NCBI GenBank assembly: GCA_018780035.1
Contig: JADMKE010000001.1
Coordinates: forward strand, 1-64,000
Reading direction: 5' to 3'
Source: Candidatus Sericytochromatia bacterium
Lineage (GTDB): Bacteria; Cyanobacteriota; Sericytochromatia; UBA7694
DNA length: 64,000 nucleotides
How positions within the stretch are numbered: position 1 is the stretch's first letter; each line of letters begins with the position of its first letter. Shown here one piece after another: positions 1 to 7,771 of this stretch. The notes beneath the pieces were generated by a model. The model had not been told where the DNA came from and did not search any database. It saw only the letters and a program-made list of their open reading frames with translations. The translations under genes and the position numbers were made by a program.

Positions 1-142
1 TTCCCTCAACGATTTCATGCGACTTTGTGCCTCATGATTTCTCCGAAACTACAGTATTTATACTCATTCATTAGATTCCATATTTTTAATTCATAAAGAA
101 TTTAATGTAACTCAATTACTTGATAAAAATGATTTTTCTCTC

Positions 143-595
143 TTGAATTCTAAAATAAATGCAGAGAGTGGTCGTTTTGGTGATTACCCAAGATTAGAAG
201 GTATTGTTGTTGGAAATGAGGGCAATATTTTTGTAAATGACTCAGGAAGAAGAATTATTTGGAAAATAAAAAAAGAGGGTTCTCTTTCCTCATATGTAGG
301 AGGGGGGCAGTTTCTTTATTCTGAAAATCTGGATGCTTGTAATCATTTAGCGCGTTTTTACTCCCCACATAGTTTGGTTATTTCGTCTCAAAATTTTTTG
401 TATGTAGCGGATTCTTCAATGGTCAGAAAAGTAAATCCTGAGGGATGTGTTTCTACTCTTCAAATAGAAGGGAAATCTGAACCGATTTTCGGTACTATTT
501 TTGATCTTGCCCTTGACGAAGCTAAAAACATACTCTACATCCTCTCCGAAAACAAAGTCTACAAGCTTGACCTCAACGCCCGCGCCCCGTCCTGA
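143..595 (+). CDS. Incomplete NHL-like beta-propeller protein
   Basis: The frame contains propeller-like blades of the NHL kind (EGIVVGNEGNIFVND, FLYVADSSMVRKVNPEG, ILYILSENKVYKLD), as in secreted or surface repeat proteins. No signal peptide or convincing start is visible. The TTG at 143 is only the first start-like codon; the frame stays open back to 38 and meets a stop at 35-37, while another frame upstream also looks coding. The gene may therefore be frameshifted, or be the 3' end of a gene beginning outside the window. Its DNA is much more AT-rich than everything downstream. The stop codon lies inside the first unit of a repeat cluster (591-650), so the C-terminus may also have been cut by the repeat. 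Function unknown. Confidence 0.5.
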   Translation: MNSKINAESGRFGDYPRLEGIVVGNEGNIFVNDSGRRIIWKIKKEGSLSSYVGGGQFLYSENLDACNHLARFYSPHSLVISSQNFLYVADSSMVRKVNPEGCVSTLQIEGKSEPIFGTIFDLALDEAKNILYILSENKVYKLDLNARAPS

Positions 596-650
596 GCAAA
601 GTCGAATGCTTCCTGAGCGTTTCCCTGAGCCTGCCGAAGGGAGCCGAAGG
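591..650. repeat. Cluster of CCTGAGC / GCCGAAGG intergenic repeat motifs
   Basis: Three CCTGAGC copies (591, 612, 624) lie with AGTCGAA (600-606), GCCGAAGG (633-640) and a second GCCGAAGG (643-650). TCCCT and AGGGA flank the middle unit, giving short inverted symmetry. Units of this type recur as small intergenic repeats in many bacterial genomes. The first unit supplies the TGA that ends the upstream frame, and the last lies just before the -10 box of the acetyltransferase gene. Confidence 0.5.
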
Positions 651-654
651 AAGC

Positions 655-660
655 TATACT
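655..660 (+). promoter_or_regulatory. -10 box TATACT 6 nt before the acetyltransferase ATG
   Basis: TATACT ends exactly 6 nt before the ATG at 667, so transcription would begin at or next to the A of the start codon. No good -35 is seen; the repeat cluster occupies that position. A GGAAG (649-653) could act as a ribosome site only if transcription started further upstream. Confidence 0.4.
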
Positions 661-666
661 CCAATC

Positions 667-1218
667 ATGACTCTTGTCGCTGAAACCCCCCGTCTCTGTT
701 TGCGCTGGCTCGAACCGGCGGATGCCTCCTTTATTTTGGCCCTGCTCAACGAGCCCGGCTGGTTGCGCTTTATTGGGCAAATGATGGTCAAAACAGAGGG
801 CGATGCCCTGTCTTATTTACACAAGGGCCCGCTTAAGATGTATCAGGAGCGCGGATTCGGGCTCTATGGCGTGGCGTTCAAAAGCACAGGGGAGTTGAGC
901 GGGCTCTGTGGGCTGATCAAACGCCCGACTTTGCCCGATGTCGATTTGGGCTTTGCCTTTTTGGCGCGCTTTTGTGGGCAGGGTTATGCTTTTGAAGCGG
1001 CGCAGGCCTGTGTGGTTTTGGCCCGTGAGCAGTTTCACTTGGCGCGTTTGGTGGCGATCACCGACAGTGACAATCGGCGCTCGATTCAGCTGCTCACCCG
1101 TTTGGGCATGGTCTTTGAAACCCAGGTGCAATTGACCGAGACAGCGCCCCTGCTCGATCTCTTTGCGCTCAATTGGCCCGCTCAAGCGGAGAGCGGTATA
1201 CTGGAGCAAGCCCGCTAA
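667..1218 (+). CDS. GNAT family N-acetyltransferase (RimJ/RimL type)
   Basis: A 183-residue cytoplasmic protein of the Acetyltransf_3 kind, which moves an acetyl group from acetyl-CoA to an amine, often a protein N-terminus. The start TPRLCLRWLEPAD matches the usual first strand (TERLxLR). The acetyl-CoA-binding motif is seen as LGFAFLARFCGQGYAFEAA, in which GQGYA takes the place of Q/RxxGxG/A. It is followed by DNRRSIQLLTRLGM, the typical motif B (NxxSxxxxxKxGF). Length is normal. It stands alone between the repeat cluster and the CHRD gene. The substrate cannot be told from sequence. The gene may be translated from a leaderless mRNA. Confidence 0.85.
   Translation: MTLVAETPRLCLRWLEPADASFILALLNEPGWLRFIGQMMVKTEGDALSYLHKGPLKMYQERGFGLYGVAFKSTGELSGLCGLIKRPTLPDVDLGFAFLARFCGQGYAFEAAQACVVLAREQFHLARLVAITDSDNRRSIQLLTRLGMVFETQVQLTETAPLLDLFALNWPAQAESGILEQAR
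1173..1202 (+). promoter_or_regulatory. Possible promoter of the CHRD lipoprotein gene
   Basis: TTGGCC (1173-1178), an 18-bp spacer and TATACT (1197-1202), within the 3' end of the acetyltransferase gene and about 58 nt before the ATG at 1261. Confidence 0.3.
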
Positions 1219-1260
1219 TTTCGCTTGCTGTTTTCCAGTCTGTGCCCGAAAGGACCTTTT

Positions 1261-2163
1261 ATGCCCCGTTTAACCCCCTCTTTTAAAATCTTTGTTCCCG
1301 CGCTTTTGCTGCTGACTTTGGCCGCCTGCCAGGTGCCCAAGTCTACGCCCGGAACAGCCTCCAATCCCGGTACCGCCAGCCCGCTGCCGCTCAGCACCCC
1401 CACCAGCTCGCCCTCCCCTGCTGGGCAGAGTTTTTTGGCTGAACTTGATGGCAGCCAAGAGACACCCCAGGTCACCACGGCAGGTTTTGGTGTGGCCAGT
1501 GCCAGCCTCAACCCGGATAAAACAGAATTCAGCCTGAATGGCGTCGTCAGTGGCTTAAGCGGTGCGGTGACAGGCGCCCATATCCACAAAGGGGCCAAAG
1601 GCGCCAAAGGCGATCCCGTCAAAACGGTGACCGTCACAGGCAATCGCTTTGCCCTGACCTGGAAAAGCAGCGACAGCGATCAGCCCTTGAGCAAAGAATT
1701 ATTGGATGAACTGAGCAAAGGCAATTTATATCTCAATTTGCACACCCAGGCCCAGGCCGATGGCGAAATTCGCGGCCAGTTGCTGGCCAGCACAGGCAAA
1801 GATTTTGCCGTCTTGCTCGAAGGCGACCAAGAAGTGCCAACCACCAAATCTGGCGCCAGTGGCAGTGCCCGCATCAGTCTCAATGCCGCTCAGACCGAGG
1901 CCACAATCTCTGCTGCCTTTGTCAATCTGAGTGGCCCCGCCACAGGGGCCCATTTGCACAAAGCAGCCAAAGGTGCCAACGGGGCTGTGGTCAAAGATCT
2001 GCAAATTCAAGGCAATCGCCTCAGTGGCACCTGGCGCAAAACTGATGCCACCCAACCCCTGACGGCTGCCCTGTTGCAAGATTTGCTCCAAGGCAATCTC
2101 TACCTCAACGTGCATTCCAAGGCCTATCCTGCGGGGGAGATTCGCGGGCAAGTGAGCAATTAG
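1261..2163 (+). CDS. Lipoprotein with two CHRD domains
   Basis: A secreted lipoprotein of 300 residues. The ATG at 1261 is chosen over an in-frame TTG at 1225 because it directly opens a signal peptide (MPRLTPSFKIFVPALLLLTLAAC) with lipobox LAAC and has AAGGA upstream. A Thr/Ser/Pro-rich linker follows. Then come two copies of the CHRD domain, about residues 60-180 and 185-300. Each begins F(L/V)A(E/V)L-G-QE-P, carries GAH(I/L)HK in the middle, and ends NLYLN(L/V)H(T/S)-GEIRGQ. CHRD domains were first described in chordin and are common in bacterial surface proteins; their molecular role is not settled. No adjacent gene explains the function. Confidence 0.88.
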   Translation: MPRLTPSFKIFVPALLLLTLAACQVPKSTPGTASNPGTASPLPLSTPTSSPSPAGQSFLAELDGSQETPQVTTAGFGVASASLNPDKTEFSLNGVVSGLSGAVTGAHIHKGAKGAKGDPVKTVTVTGNRFALTWKSSDSDQPLSKELLDELSKGNLYLNLHTQAQADGEIRGQLLASTGKDFAVLLEGDQEVPTTKSGASGSARISLNAAQTEATISAAFVNLSGPATGAHLHKAAKGANGAVVKDLQIQGNRLSGTWRKTDATQPLTAALLQDLLQGNLYLNVHSKAYPAGEIRGQVSN

Positions 2164-2178
2164 GTCTGAGCAGTAAAC

Positions 2179-2898
2179 ATGACCAAATTCATTCACACAC
2201 TTGGAAGCGCTTTGCTCTTATTGGCAGTCTCTTTGCCTGCCTGGAATTTTGACGCACGGGCTCAGCGCGACCCCAACCAGACCTTCCAGGGGCAGGACTA
2301 CCTCTGTTATGAGAAACACGATCTGCATTTTTACCAAAATTACCGCTGGTTTGCAGCTGAAATGCCGCTGAAGGTGTATATCCCACCCGTGAACAAGGCC
2401 TGGGGTGCGAAGAATCCTGCCATGTACACACCGCTGGTACAACAGGCTTTTCTCAATTGGAGCAAAGCGGTCCCGAAAATGCGTTTTCAGTGGGTGAGTG
2501 ATCCCAAACAGGCCCAAATCATGGTTCTGTGGCAGGAAAAATACCCCGAAAGTGAAGTGACCTGGGGCCGGGCCGCTTATCCCACGCCTTATCTCGACAA
2601 GAAAACCAAAAAAATTCGGCACAAGAGCACCCTCTTTTTGGCGATCAAGGCCCAAGACGGAACGGCGATGGCACCGGGGGAAGCGCTTTTTTCAGAAGAT
2701 GAATTGCTGGCGATAGCCACCCATGAGGTGGCCCATGCCCTGGGGCTCGGCCACAGTGGCCATGCCGAAGATTTGATGTACCATGCCATGTATGCCCGCT
2801 TTGACGGCAGCTGGGAGATCACCGAACGGGATCGGGCCAGTTTGCAGCGGTTGTATGATTTACCCGAAGATTTAGAAATATCTCCCTGTAATGGGTAG
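2179..2898 (+). CDS. Secreted metzincin-type zinc protease (M10-like)
   Basis: A 239-residue exported protein with a clear signal peptide (MTKFIHTLGSALLLLAVSLPA). The zinc-binding motif THEVAHALGLGHS (about residues 182-194) is the full HExxHxxGxxH metzincin signature, with LMY nearby as a probable Met-turn. Upstream, VQQAFLNWSKAVPKMRFQWV and QIMVLW resemble the catalytic domain of matrix-metalloprotease-like bacterial enzymes, where a predicted strand precedes the helix. No propeptide cysteine switch is seen. It should act in the periplasm or outside the cell. It begins 15 nt after the CHRD gene, so the two may be co-transcribed. Confidence 0.85.
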   Translation: MTKFIHTLGSALLLLAVSLPAWNFDARAQRDPNQTFQGQDYLCYEKHDLHFYQNYRWFAAEMPLKVYIPPVNKAWGAKNPAMYTPLVQQAFLNWSKAVPKMRFQWVSDPKQAQIMVLWQEKYPESEVTWGRAAYPTPYLDKKTKKIRHKSTLFLAIKAQDGTAMAPGEALFSEDELLAIATHEVAHALGLGHSGHAEDLMYHAMYARFDGSWEITERDRASLQRLYDLPEDLEISPCNG

Positions 2899-2913
2899 CG
2901 ATTGAGTGAAAAA

Positions 2914-4680
2914 ATGAAAGAAGTTGTGCGTTTACACAAATACCTGGCCCAAGCGGGTCTTGGTTCGCGCCGGAGCAGCGAGCGGATGATTCAGGCGGGC
3001 CGCGTGGCGATCAATGGCAAGGTCTGTGAGACCCTGGGCACCACCATTGATCCTGAAAAAGACACGGTCACCCTTGATGGCAACAAAGTGCTGATGCCCG
3101 ATGAAAAGAAATATATTATCCTGAACAAACCCGAGGGCTATATGGTCAGCCGTTCGGATCCCCATCAGCCGAAGACCATTTACACCCTTCTGCCGAAAGA
3201 ATTTGAGCAATTGCACCCGGTTGGCAGACTCGATCAAAACAGCTGTGGCCTCTTGCTCTTGACCAACGATGGCGAATTGACCGAAAAACTCTTGCACCCG
3301 CGCTTTAAACTCGAAAAGGTCTACAAGGTGCAGGTCAAAGGCAAAGCTACCGATCTGGCCCTCAACTATATGCGCACAGGCGTCGATCTCTCCGATGGCA
3401 AAACCCAGCCAGCACGCGTGGTGCGGCTCAAGCAGCGCAGCGAAAACAGCTGGATTGAATTTGGGCTCAAAGAGGGCCGTAACCGCCAAATTCGCAGAAT
3501 GTGTCGCTCGGTCGGTCTCGATGTCGTGACCCTCGAACGCACCGCTTTTGGGCCTTTGCTCTTGGGCAATTTGCGTGAGGGAGCTTGGCGCTCGTTGACG
3601 GAAGAGGAAGTCCATATCCTGATCAAAAAAACCAAAATCAAGACAGATAAGTCTACCCGTCCGCCCAGTGCCAAAGCGGACACCGCCAAATTCGCCAAAA
3701 CCGAAGAGGCTGAAGCCCCCCTGGATTGGAAGCCCGGCCCACGGACGGGGGCTAAAAAAGACGGTCCTCGGGAAGAAAGGACGAAGGGACCCAGACGTGT
3801 GGCGCGACCTGTGCAGGGCGAACGCGAAGAAAAACGCAGCCCGGCCTCAGATCGTCCCCGTGCCGCTTTTTCAACCAGAGCGCGCAGTTCGTCCTCCGAC
3901 AAACCCCGGGGTTATTCTGCGGATAAATCGCGGGGTTATTCGCCAGACCGCTCTCAAGGTGACCCCTCAGATAAACCGCGTGGCTATTCAGCCGACAAGT
4001 CACGGGGCTATTCGTCGGAGCGCTCGCGGCCTTCAGATTCGGACAAACCTCGGGGTTACTCAGCAGATCGCTCACGCAGTTCAGGCTCAGACAAATCCCG
4101 CGGCTATTCAGCGGATAAGTCGCGGGGTTATTCGCCCGAACGCTCTCAAGCTGATGCTTCAGACAAGCCCCGGACTTACTCTGGGGGTCGCTCTCGGCCT
4201 TCCGATTCGGATAAACCGCGTGGTTACTCTTCGGACAGAACGCGCAACTCAAGCTCAGATAAACCAAGGGGTTACTCGGCAGATCGCTCGCACAGTTCAA
4301 GTTCAGACAAGCCACGCGGCTATTCAGCAGATAAGTCGCGGGGTTATTCACCCGATCGCTCTCAAGCAGATGCTTCAGACAAGCCCCGGACGTATTCCGC
4401 AGGCCGCTCTCGGTCTTCGTCGTCAGACAAACCCAGGGGTTATTCAGCAGATCGTTCGCGCAGTTTAGACTCAGATAAACCGCGCGGTTACTCCGCTGAT
4501 CGTTCACGCAGTTCAGGCTCCGACAAACCCCGGGGTTATTCTGCGGATAAATCACGCTCATCGTCATCCGACAAGCCGCGTACGGGGTCTTCGGGCAAAT
4601 CGCGGGGAGGGCCTTCTACAGGGCGTTCGCGGCCCGCGTCTTCGGGTCGACCGAGCAAAGGGCCCAAACGGGGTGGCTAA
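2914..4680 (+). CDS. RluB/RsuA-type rRNA pseudouridine synthase with octapeptide-repeat tail
   Basis: The first ~240 residues form a normal RsuA-family enzyme, which isomerises a uridine in rRNA. An S4 RNA-binding domain (LHKYLAQAGLGSRRSSERMI) comes first. The synthase domain contains VGRLDQNSCGLLLLTNDGEL with the catalytic Asp in GRLD, then KVYKVQV and EGRNRQIRRMC. After a charged linker comes an extraordinary tail: 29 back-to-back 8-residue units from 3895, consensus SDKPRGYS alternating with ADRSRSSx, ending in a Gly/Ser/Arg/Lys segment. The tail is basic, serine-rich and almost surely disordered. RluB proteins often have basic tails, but this one is longer than the enzyme. The ATG at 2914 is preferred; a TTG at 2902 is an alternative. 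Confidence 0.88.
   Translation: MKEVVRLHKYLAQAGLGSRRSSERMIQAGRVAINGKVCETLGTTIDPEKDTVTLDGNKVLMPDEKKYIILNKPEGYMVSRSDPHQPKTIYTLLPKEFEQLHPVGRLDQNSCGLLLLTNDGELTEKLLHPRFKLEKVYKVQVKGKATDLALNYMRTGVDLSDGKTQPARVVRLKQRSENSWIEFGLKEGRNRQIRRMCRSVGLDVVTLERTAFGPLLLGNLREGAWRSLTEEEVHILIKKTKIKTDKSTRPPSAKADTAKFAKTEEAEAPLDWKPGPRTGAKKDGPREERTKGPRRVARPVQGEREEKRSPASDRPRAAFSTRARSSSSDKPRGYSADKSRGYSPDRSQGDPSDKPRGYSADKSRGYSSERSRPSDSDKPRGYSADRSRSSGSDKSRGYSADKSRGYSPERSQADASDKPRTYSGGRSRPSDSDKPRGYSSDRTRNSSSDKPRGYSADRSHSSSSDKPRGYSADKSRGYSPDRSQADASDKPRTYSAGRSRSSSSDKPRGYSADRSRSLDSDKPRGYSADRSRSSGSDKPRGYSADKSRSSSSDKPRTGSSGKSRGGPSTGRSRPASSGRPSKGPKRGG
3895..4590 (+). repeat. 24-bp tandem repeat, 29 units, inside the pseudouridine synthase gene
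   Basis: Twenty-nine consecutive 24-bp units, each one octapeptide, with no insertion or deletion: the unit starting at 4567 is exactly 28 x 24 bp after the one at 3895. Codons vary between units (for example four different proline codons in the SDKP position) while residues are kept. The units are arranged in 16- and 24-residue higher-order blocks. Because the repeat lacks stops in several frames it creates long spurious frames on both strands. Confidence 0.95.
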
Positions 4681-4683
4681 TTT

Positions 4684-4692
4684 TGTTATAAT
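4684..4692 (+). promoter_or_regulatory. Extended -10 promoter of the flgB operon
   Basis: TGTTATAAT, a consensus extended -10 (TGnTATAAT), lies 62 nt before the flgB ATG and just after the stop of the pseudouridine synthase gene. No good -35 is seen, as expected for this class. Confidence 0.6.
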
Positions 4693-4754
4693 CTCACTCA
4701 GGGGTTTAAGTTCTAAACAAACACGACCGATAAATCCCAAACGGAGATACAACC

Positions 4755-5177
4755 ATGTTTGACCAGATTCACAAGATGACCCAGACCCTGCACGGGGCCC
4801 TCGACGGCCTGAGTGCACGGCAGCGTGTAATTTCAAACAATCTGGCCAATGCCGATACCCCCGGCTTTAAAGCCTCAGAAGTGGAATTTGAGGCCCAATT
4901 GCAAAAGGGACTGGCCCAGGCGCGGACGCAAGGGGGGGCTTCGCTGACGGGGTATCTCACCCATGAAAAACATTTGCCCCTGGATGGTCTGCCCGCCGAC
5001 TCACCGATCTCCATTCTGCAGCCCCAAACCAGCATTCGCAACGATGGCAACTCTGTCGATTTGGAATTGGAAATGACCCGTATGGCCCAGGCCTCGGTCA
5101 GCTATTCAGCGGTGTCACAAATGTTGGCGGGGCGTTTCTCAGGGATCAAATACGTGATTGACGAAGGGGGTCGCTAA
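4755..5177 (+). CDS. flgB: Flagellar basal-body rod protein FlgB
   Basis: FlgB is a proximal rod subunit linking the MS ring to the distal rod. This 140-residue protein has the family N-terminus: a helical stretch followed by RQRVISNNLANADTPGFKASEVEFE, the flg_bb_rod signature ANxxTPGFK. The C-terminal helix VDLELEMTRMAQASVSYSAVSQMLAGRFSGIK is also typical. The ATG follows GGAG at a suitable distance. The stop codon overlaps the start of flgC (TAATG), so the two are translationally coupled. It heads a three-gene unit flgB-flgC-fliE with its own extended -10 promoter. Confidence 0.96.
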   Translation: MFDQIHKMTQTLHGALDGLSARQRVISNNLANADTPGFKASEVEFEAQLQKGLAQARTQGGASLTGYLTHEKHLPLDGLPADSPISILQPQTSIRNDGNSVDLELEMTRMAQASVSYSAVSQMLAGRFSGIKYVIDEGGR

Positions 5178-5626
5178 TGAGTTTTCAACATGATCTGCGT
5201 ATCAGCGCATCGGCGTTGTCTGCCCAACGGCTGCGCATCAACACCATCTCAAATAACCTGGCCAATGCCAATACCACCCGTACCGAAGCTGGGGGCCCTT
5301 ATCGCCGCCAGCAGGTCGTGTTTAAACCGATCTTTGAGCAAAATTTGCAGGCCCGGATTCAGAGTCTGGCCACGGGTTCTGCTCCCCAACAGGGCCAAGG
5401 TGTACAGGCTGTGGCTTTGACCGACGACCGCCGCGAAGGCAAAATGGTCTACGAGCCCGAACACCCCGATGCCAACGATCAGGGTTATGTCGAATACCCC
5501 AATGTCAACGTCGTGGCAGAAATGACAGATATGATCTCGGCCTCCCGGGCCTACGAAGCCAATATCACCGCCACGCAGACGATCAAAAACATGGCCATGA
5601 AGGCCCTTGAAATCGGGAGAGGCTAA
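5177..5626 (+). CDS. flgC: Flagellar basal-body rod protein FlgC
   Basis: FlgC is the second proximal-rod protein. The 149-residue product opens with SASALSAQRLRINTISNNLANANTTRTEAGGPYRRQ, the rod signature followed by the GGPYRRQ typical of FlgC, and ends with the conserved helix VNVVAEMTDMISASRAYEANITATQTIKNM. Length is normal. It overlaps flgB and fliE by one base at each end (TAATG), giving a tightly coupled unit. A shadow frame in the same region is not a gene. Confidence 0.97.
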   Translation: MSFQHDLRISASALSAQRLRINTISNNLANANTTRTEAGGPYRRQQVVFKPIFEQNLQARIQSLATGSAPQQGQGVQAVALTDDRREGKMVYEPEHPDANDQGYVEYPNVNVVAEMTDMISASRAYEANITATQTIKNMAMKALEIGRG

Positions 5627-5925
5627 TGGATTTACCTGGCATTCAATCTATTCCTGAAGGACTCGAACTGGCCCAGCCTTACAGTGGCGCTCCCGCCAAA
5701 TCTGAAAATGAGTTTGCCGCCGTTTTGAACGCAGGCATTGAAAAACTCAATGCCACCCAGCAAAAAGCGGGGGAACTCTCCAACCGCTTTGCTGCTGGCG
5801 AAAACGTCGAATTACACGACGTGATGGTGGCCGGTCAAGAGGCCGATGTGGCCATGCGTTTGGCCATGACCATGCGCAATCAGGTCTTGGAGGCCTACCG
5901 CGAAATTATCCGCATGCCTGTTTAA
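5626..5925 (+). CDS. fliE: Flagellar hook-basal body protein FliE
   Basis: FliE joins the MS ring to the rod and is the first rod-type substrate of the flagellar exporter. The protein is 99 residues, the usual size. The C-terminal half carries the family pattern: NVELHDVMVAGQEADVAMRLAMTMRNQVLEAYREIIRMPV matches the FliE consensus (HDVMIAxEKAxxAlxLtvqVRNKvvEAYqEImrMqv). It overlaps flgC by one base and ends the unit; a short hairpin follows at 5949-5963. Confidence 0.95.
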   Translation: MDLPGIQSIPEGLELAQPYSGAPAKSENEFAAVLNAGIEKLNATQQKAGELSNRFAAGENVELHDVMVAGQEADVAMRLAMTMRNQVLEAYREIIRMPV

Positions 5926-5948
5926 GCATGTAAAAAACCTGTCACAAT

Positions 5949-5963
5949 TGTGGCTTCGCCACA
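5949..5963. other. Perfect hairpin after fliE
   Basis: TGTGGC-TTC-GCCACA, 24 nt after the fliE stop. There is no T run after it, so it is better seen as a 3'-end-stabilising or attenuating hairpin than a full intrinsic terminator. Confidence 0.4.
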
Positions 5964-6001
5964 GCCCACTCCCAACGAATATGTTAGAGTGATCTGGGGT
6001 T

Positions 6002-6010
6002 TGCTATAAT
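6002..6010 (+). promoter_or_regulatory. Extended -10 promoter of fliF
   Basis: TGCTATAAT, with a weak TGTTAG 17 bp upstream at 5982-5987, about 96 nt before the fliF ATG. It lies in the 180-bp gap between fliE and fliF, so fliFGH can be transcribed independently of flgBC-fliE. Confidence 0.55.
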
Positions 6011-6105
6011 GCTTTCGGCGCATGCATGAAGTCCGAATCATCTTTAGTCCGAAACACTCCCTGGGCTAGAGCCGTGCATTGGCAAAATTTCTCCGAAGGG
6101 TTTTT

Positions 6106-7752
6106 ATGGCTGCTTCTTATTTCCAGCGCTTGCGAGAAGAAAGTACAAAATTTGTAGCTCAACTCTCTCTGACCCAAAAATTGGGTTTGGGGGGCCTTTC
6201 TGTCGCGGTTGTGGGCGGTTTGGTTGGTTTGGTGTTTTGGGCCCAGCAGCCTCAGTGGACCACACTCTATGCCGAACTTGGCAGCAAAGACGCTGGCGCC
6301 ATGGTCGAGCTTCTCAAGGAAAAACAGGTCCAATACCAATTGCGCAGTCAGGCTCAGGGCACGCAGATTTTGGTGCCATCCCAGGCCGTCCACGACTTGC
6401 GCTTAGAGATGGCAGCCAAAGATTTGCCCAAAGAGGGCGGCGTGGTGGGCTTTGAACTCTTCGACAAAGACACCATGGGCATCACCAATAATCTCTTCGA
6501 TCTCAATTACCAGCGCGCCCTGGCAGGAGAGCTCTCGCGCACGATTATGCAAATGGACGGCGTTGAGCGGGCGCGGGTGCATTTGGCGATCCCCAAAAAA
6601 CAGCTCTTTACCCAGCTCGAAGACCCTGCCACAGCTTCGGTCACACTCAAACTCAAAGGCGACACGGCCCTGACCGCCGAACAGGTCAAAGGCATCAGCA
6701 AGCTGGTGGCGAATAGCGTGCCCGGACTGGCGCAACAGCATGTCACAGTCACAGATACCCAGGGCCATTTGCTCTTTGACAGCGAAATGCTTGATAGCGA
6801 AAATGGCACCGAAGTCACCCGTGTCAATTCCCAACGTCTGGAATACCAGCGCACCCTCGAAAAGCGCATTCGCCTCGACGTCGAAAAAATGCTCAGCCAG
6901 GTCGTGGGAGAAGGCAATGTCACGGTTCAGGCCAAAGCCGAGCTGAATTTTGACAAAGAAGAAAGTGTTAGCAAAGCGTTTTCGCCGACCACGGGCAATG
7001 ACCCCAAAACAGTGCAGTCGCTGCGCAGTGAAAAAGAGAGCCAAGAAACCGGTCAAGGTACCCAAACTGCGCCGGGGGGTGTGCCTGGTGTGACCAGCAA
7101 TATTCCCACCTACCAAGAAAACCAGGGCGACCAAAACAACTCCTTTTCGCGCAAAGAAGTGCTGCGCAATTTTGAGGTGCCCGAAGTGCAGACCAAAGTG
7201 GTCAAATCTCCGGGCCAATTGCGCCGTTTGACTCTGTCTGTGGCGATCAACAGTCTCTCGCCAGCCCTCAATACAAGTGTGGCCGGGCTCTCGCCCGACG
7301 ATCCGATTGTCAAAAATCTGCGCGAACTGGCTGTGGCGGCTGCTGGAATCAATGTCGAAAGGGGCGACACGATTGCGATTCATGCCGTGCCCTTTGATGA
7401 CAGCAGTCAGCGCAATGAACAGGCTGCAATGGACTTGGCTGCCAACCGGGAGCTGTGGAAAAACCTGCTGACCACGGGCGTGGTGGGACTGAGTATTTTG
7501 GCCTTGCTGATTGTGGTTTATTGGGCCTTTGGCCGCCGCCGCCGCCCTGTTGAGGGTGAACTTCTCGACGAAAAAAGCCTGACTGGCCGCGAGGGTGATT
7601 TCTTGGCTTTGGATGAACCGCCTGAATTGGCGGGCTTGAGTGAGGCCACGGCCCGTCGGGCCCAGGCGGTGAGAGGGTTGACCCAGATGGCCCATGAGGA
7701 CCCGGTCCGGATGGCCCGTCTCTTGCGGTCCTGGATGAGTGAAGGCAATTAG
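6106..7752 (+). CDS. fliF: Flagellar MS-ring protein FliF
   Basis: FliF forms the membrane MS ring on which rod, switch and exporter assemble. At 548 residues it is full length. There is an N-terminal membrane helix (GLGGLSVAVVGGLVGLVFW), then the YscJ/FliF ring-building domain (ELGSKDAGAMVELLKEKQVQY, GFELFDKDTMGITNN, RTIMQMDGVERARVHLAIP), a second ring domain (residues ~240-440), a second membrane helix (TTGVVGLSILALLIVVYW), and a cytoplasmic tail that binds FliG. The ATG at 6106 has GAAGGG upstream; an in-frame TTG at 6079 is not needed. fliG follows 19 bp later. Confidence 0.97.
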   Translation: MAASYFQRLREESTKFVAQLSLTQKLGLGGLSVAVVGGLVGLVFWAQQPQWTTLYAELGSKDAGAMVELLKEKQVQYQLRSQAQGTQILVPSQAVHDLRLEMAAKDLPKEGGVVGFELFDKDTMGITNNLFDLNYQRALAGELSRTIMQMDGVERARVHLAIPKKQLFTQLEDPATASVTLKLKGDTALTAEQVKGISKLVANSVPGLAQQHVTVTDTQGHLLFDSEMLDSENGTEVTRVNSQRLEYQRTLEKRIRLDVEKMLSQVVGEGNVTVQAKAELNFDKEESVSKAFSPTTGNDPKTVQSLRSEKESQETGQGTQTAPGGVPGVTSNIPTYQENQGDQNNSFSRKEVLRNFEVPEVQTKVVKSPGQLRRLTLSVAINSLSPALNTSVAGLSPDDPIVKNLRELAVAAAGINVERGDTIAIHAVPFDDSSQRNEQAAMDLAANRELWKNLLTTGVVGLSILALLIVVYWAFGRRRRPVEGELLDEKSLTGREGDFLALDEPPELAGLSEATARRAQAVRGLTQMAHEDPVRMARLLRSWMSEGN

Positions 7753-7771
7753 AGGGTATAAATAAACGCTT

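Noticed and set aside
3668..4468. A 266-residue plus-strand frame inside the pseudouridine synthase gene
   Set aside because: It is the +1 frame of the 24-bp repeat, which lacks stops in several frames; no start site or family.
3752..4567. A 271-residue minus-strand frame over the same repeat
   Set aside because: Antisense shadow of the stop-free repeat.
3895..4590. CRISPR array
   Set aside because: Units are contiguous 24-bp codon-phased repeats with no spacers and encode an octapeptide.
6403..7695. 430-residue minus-strand frame
   Set aside because: Antisense to the clear fliF gene; no motifs.
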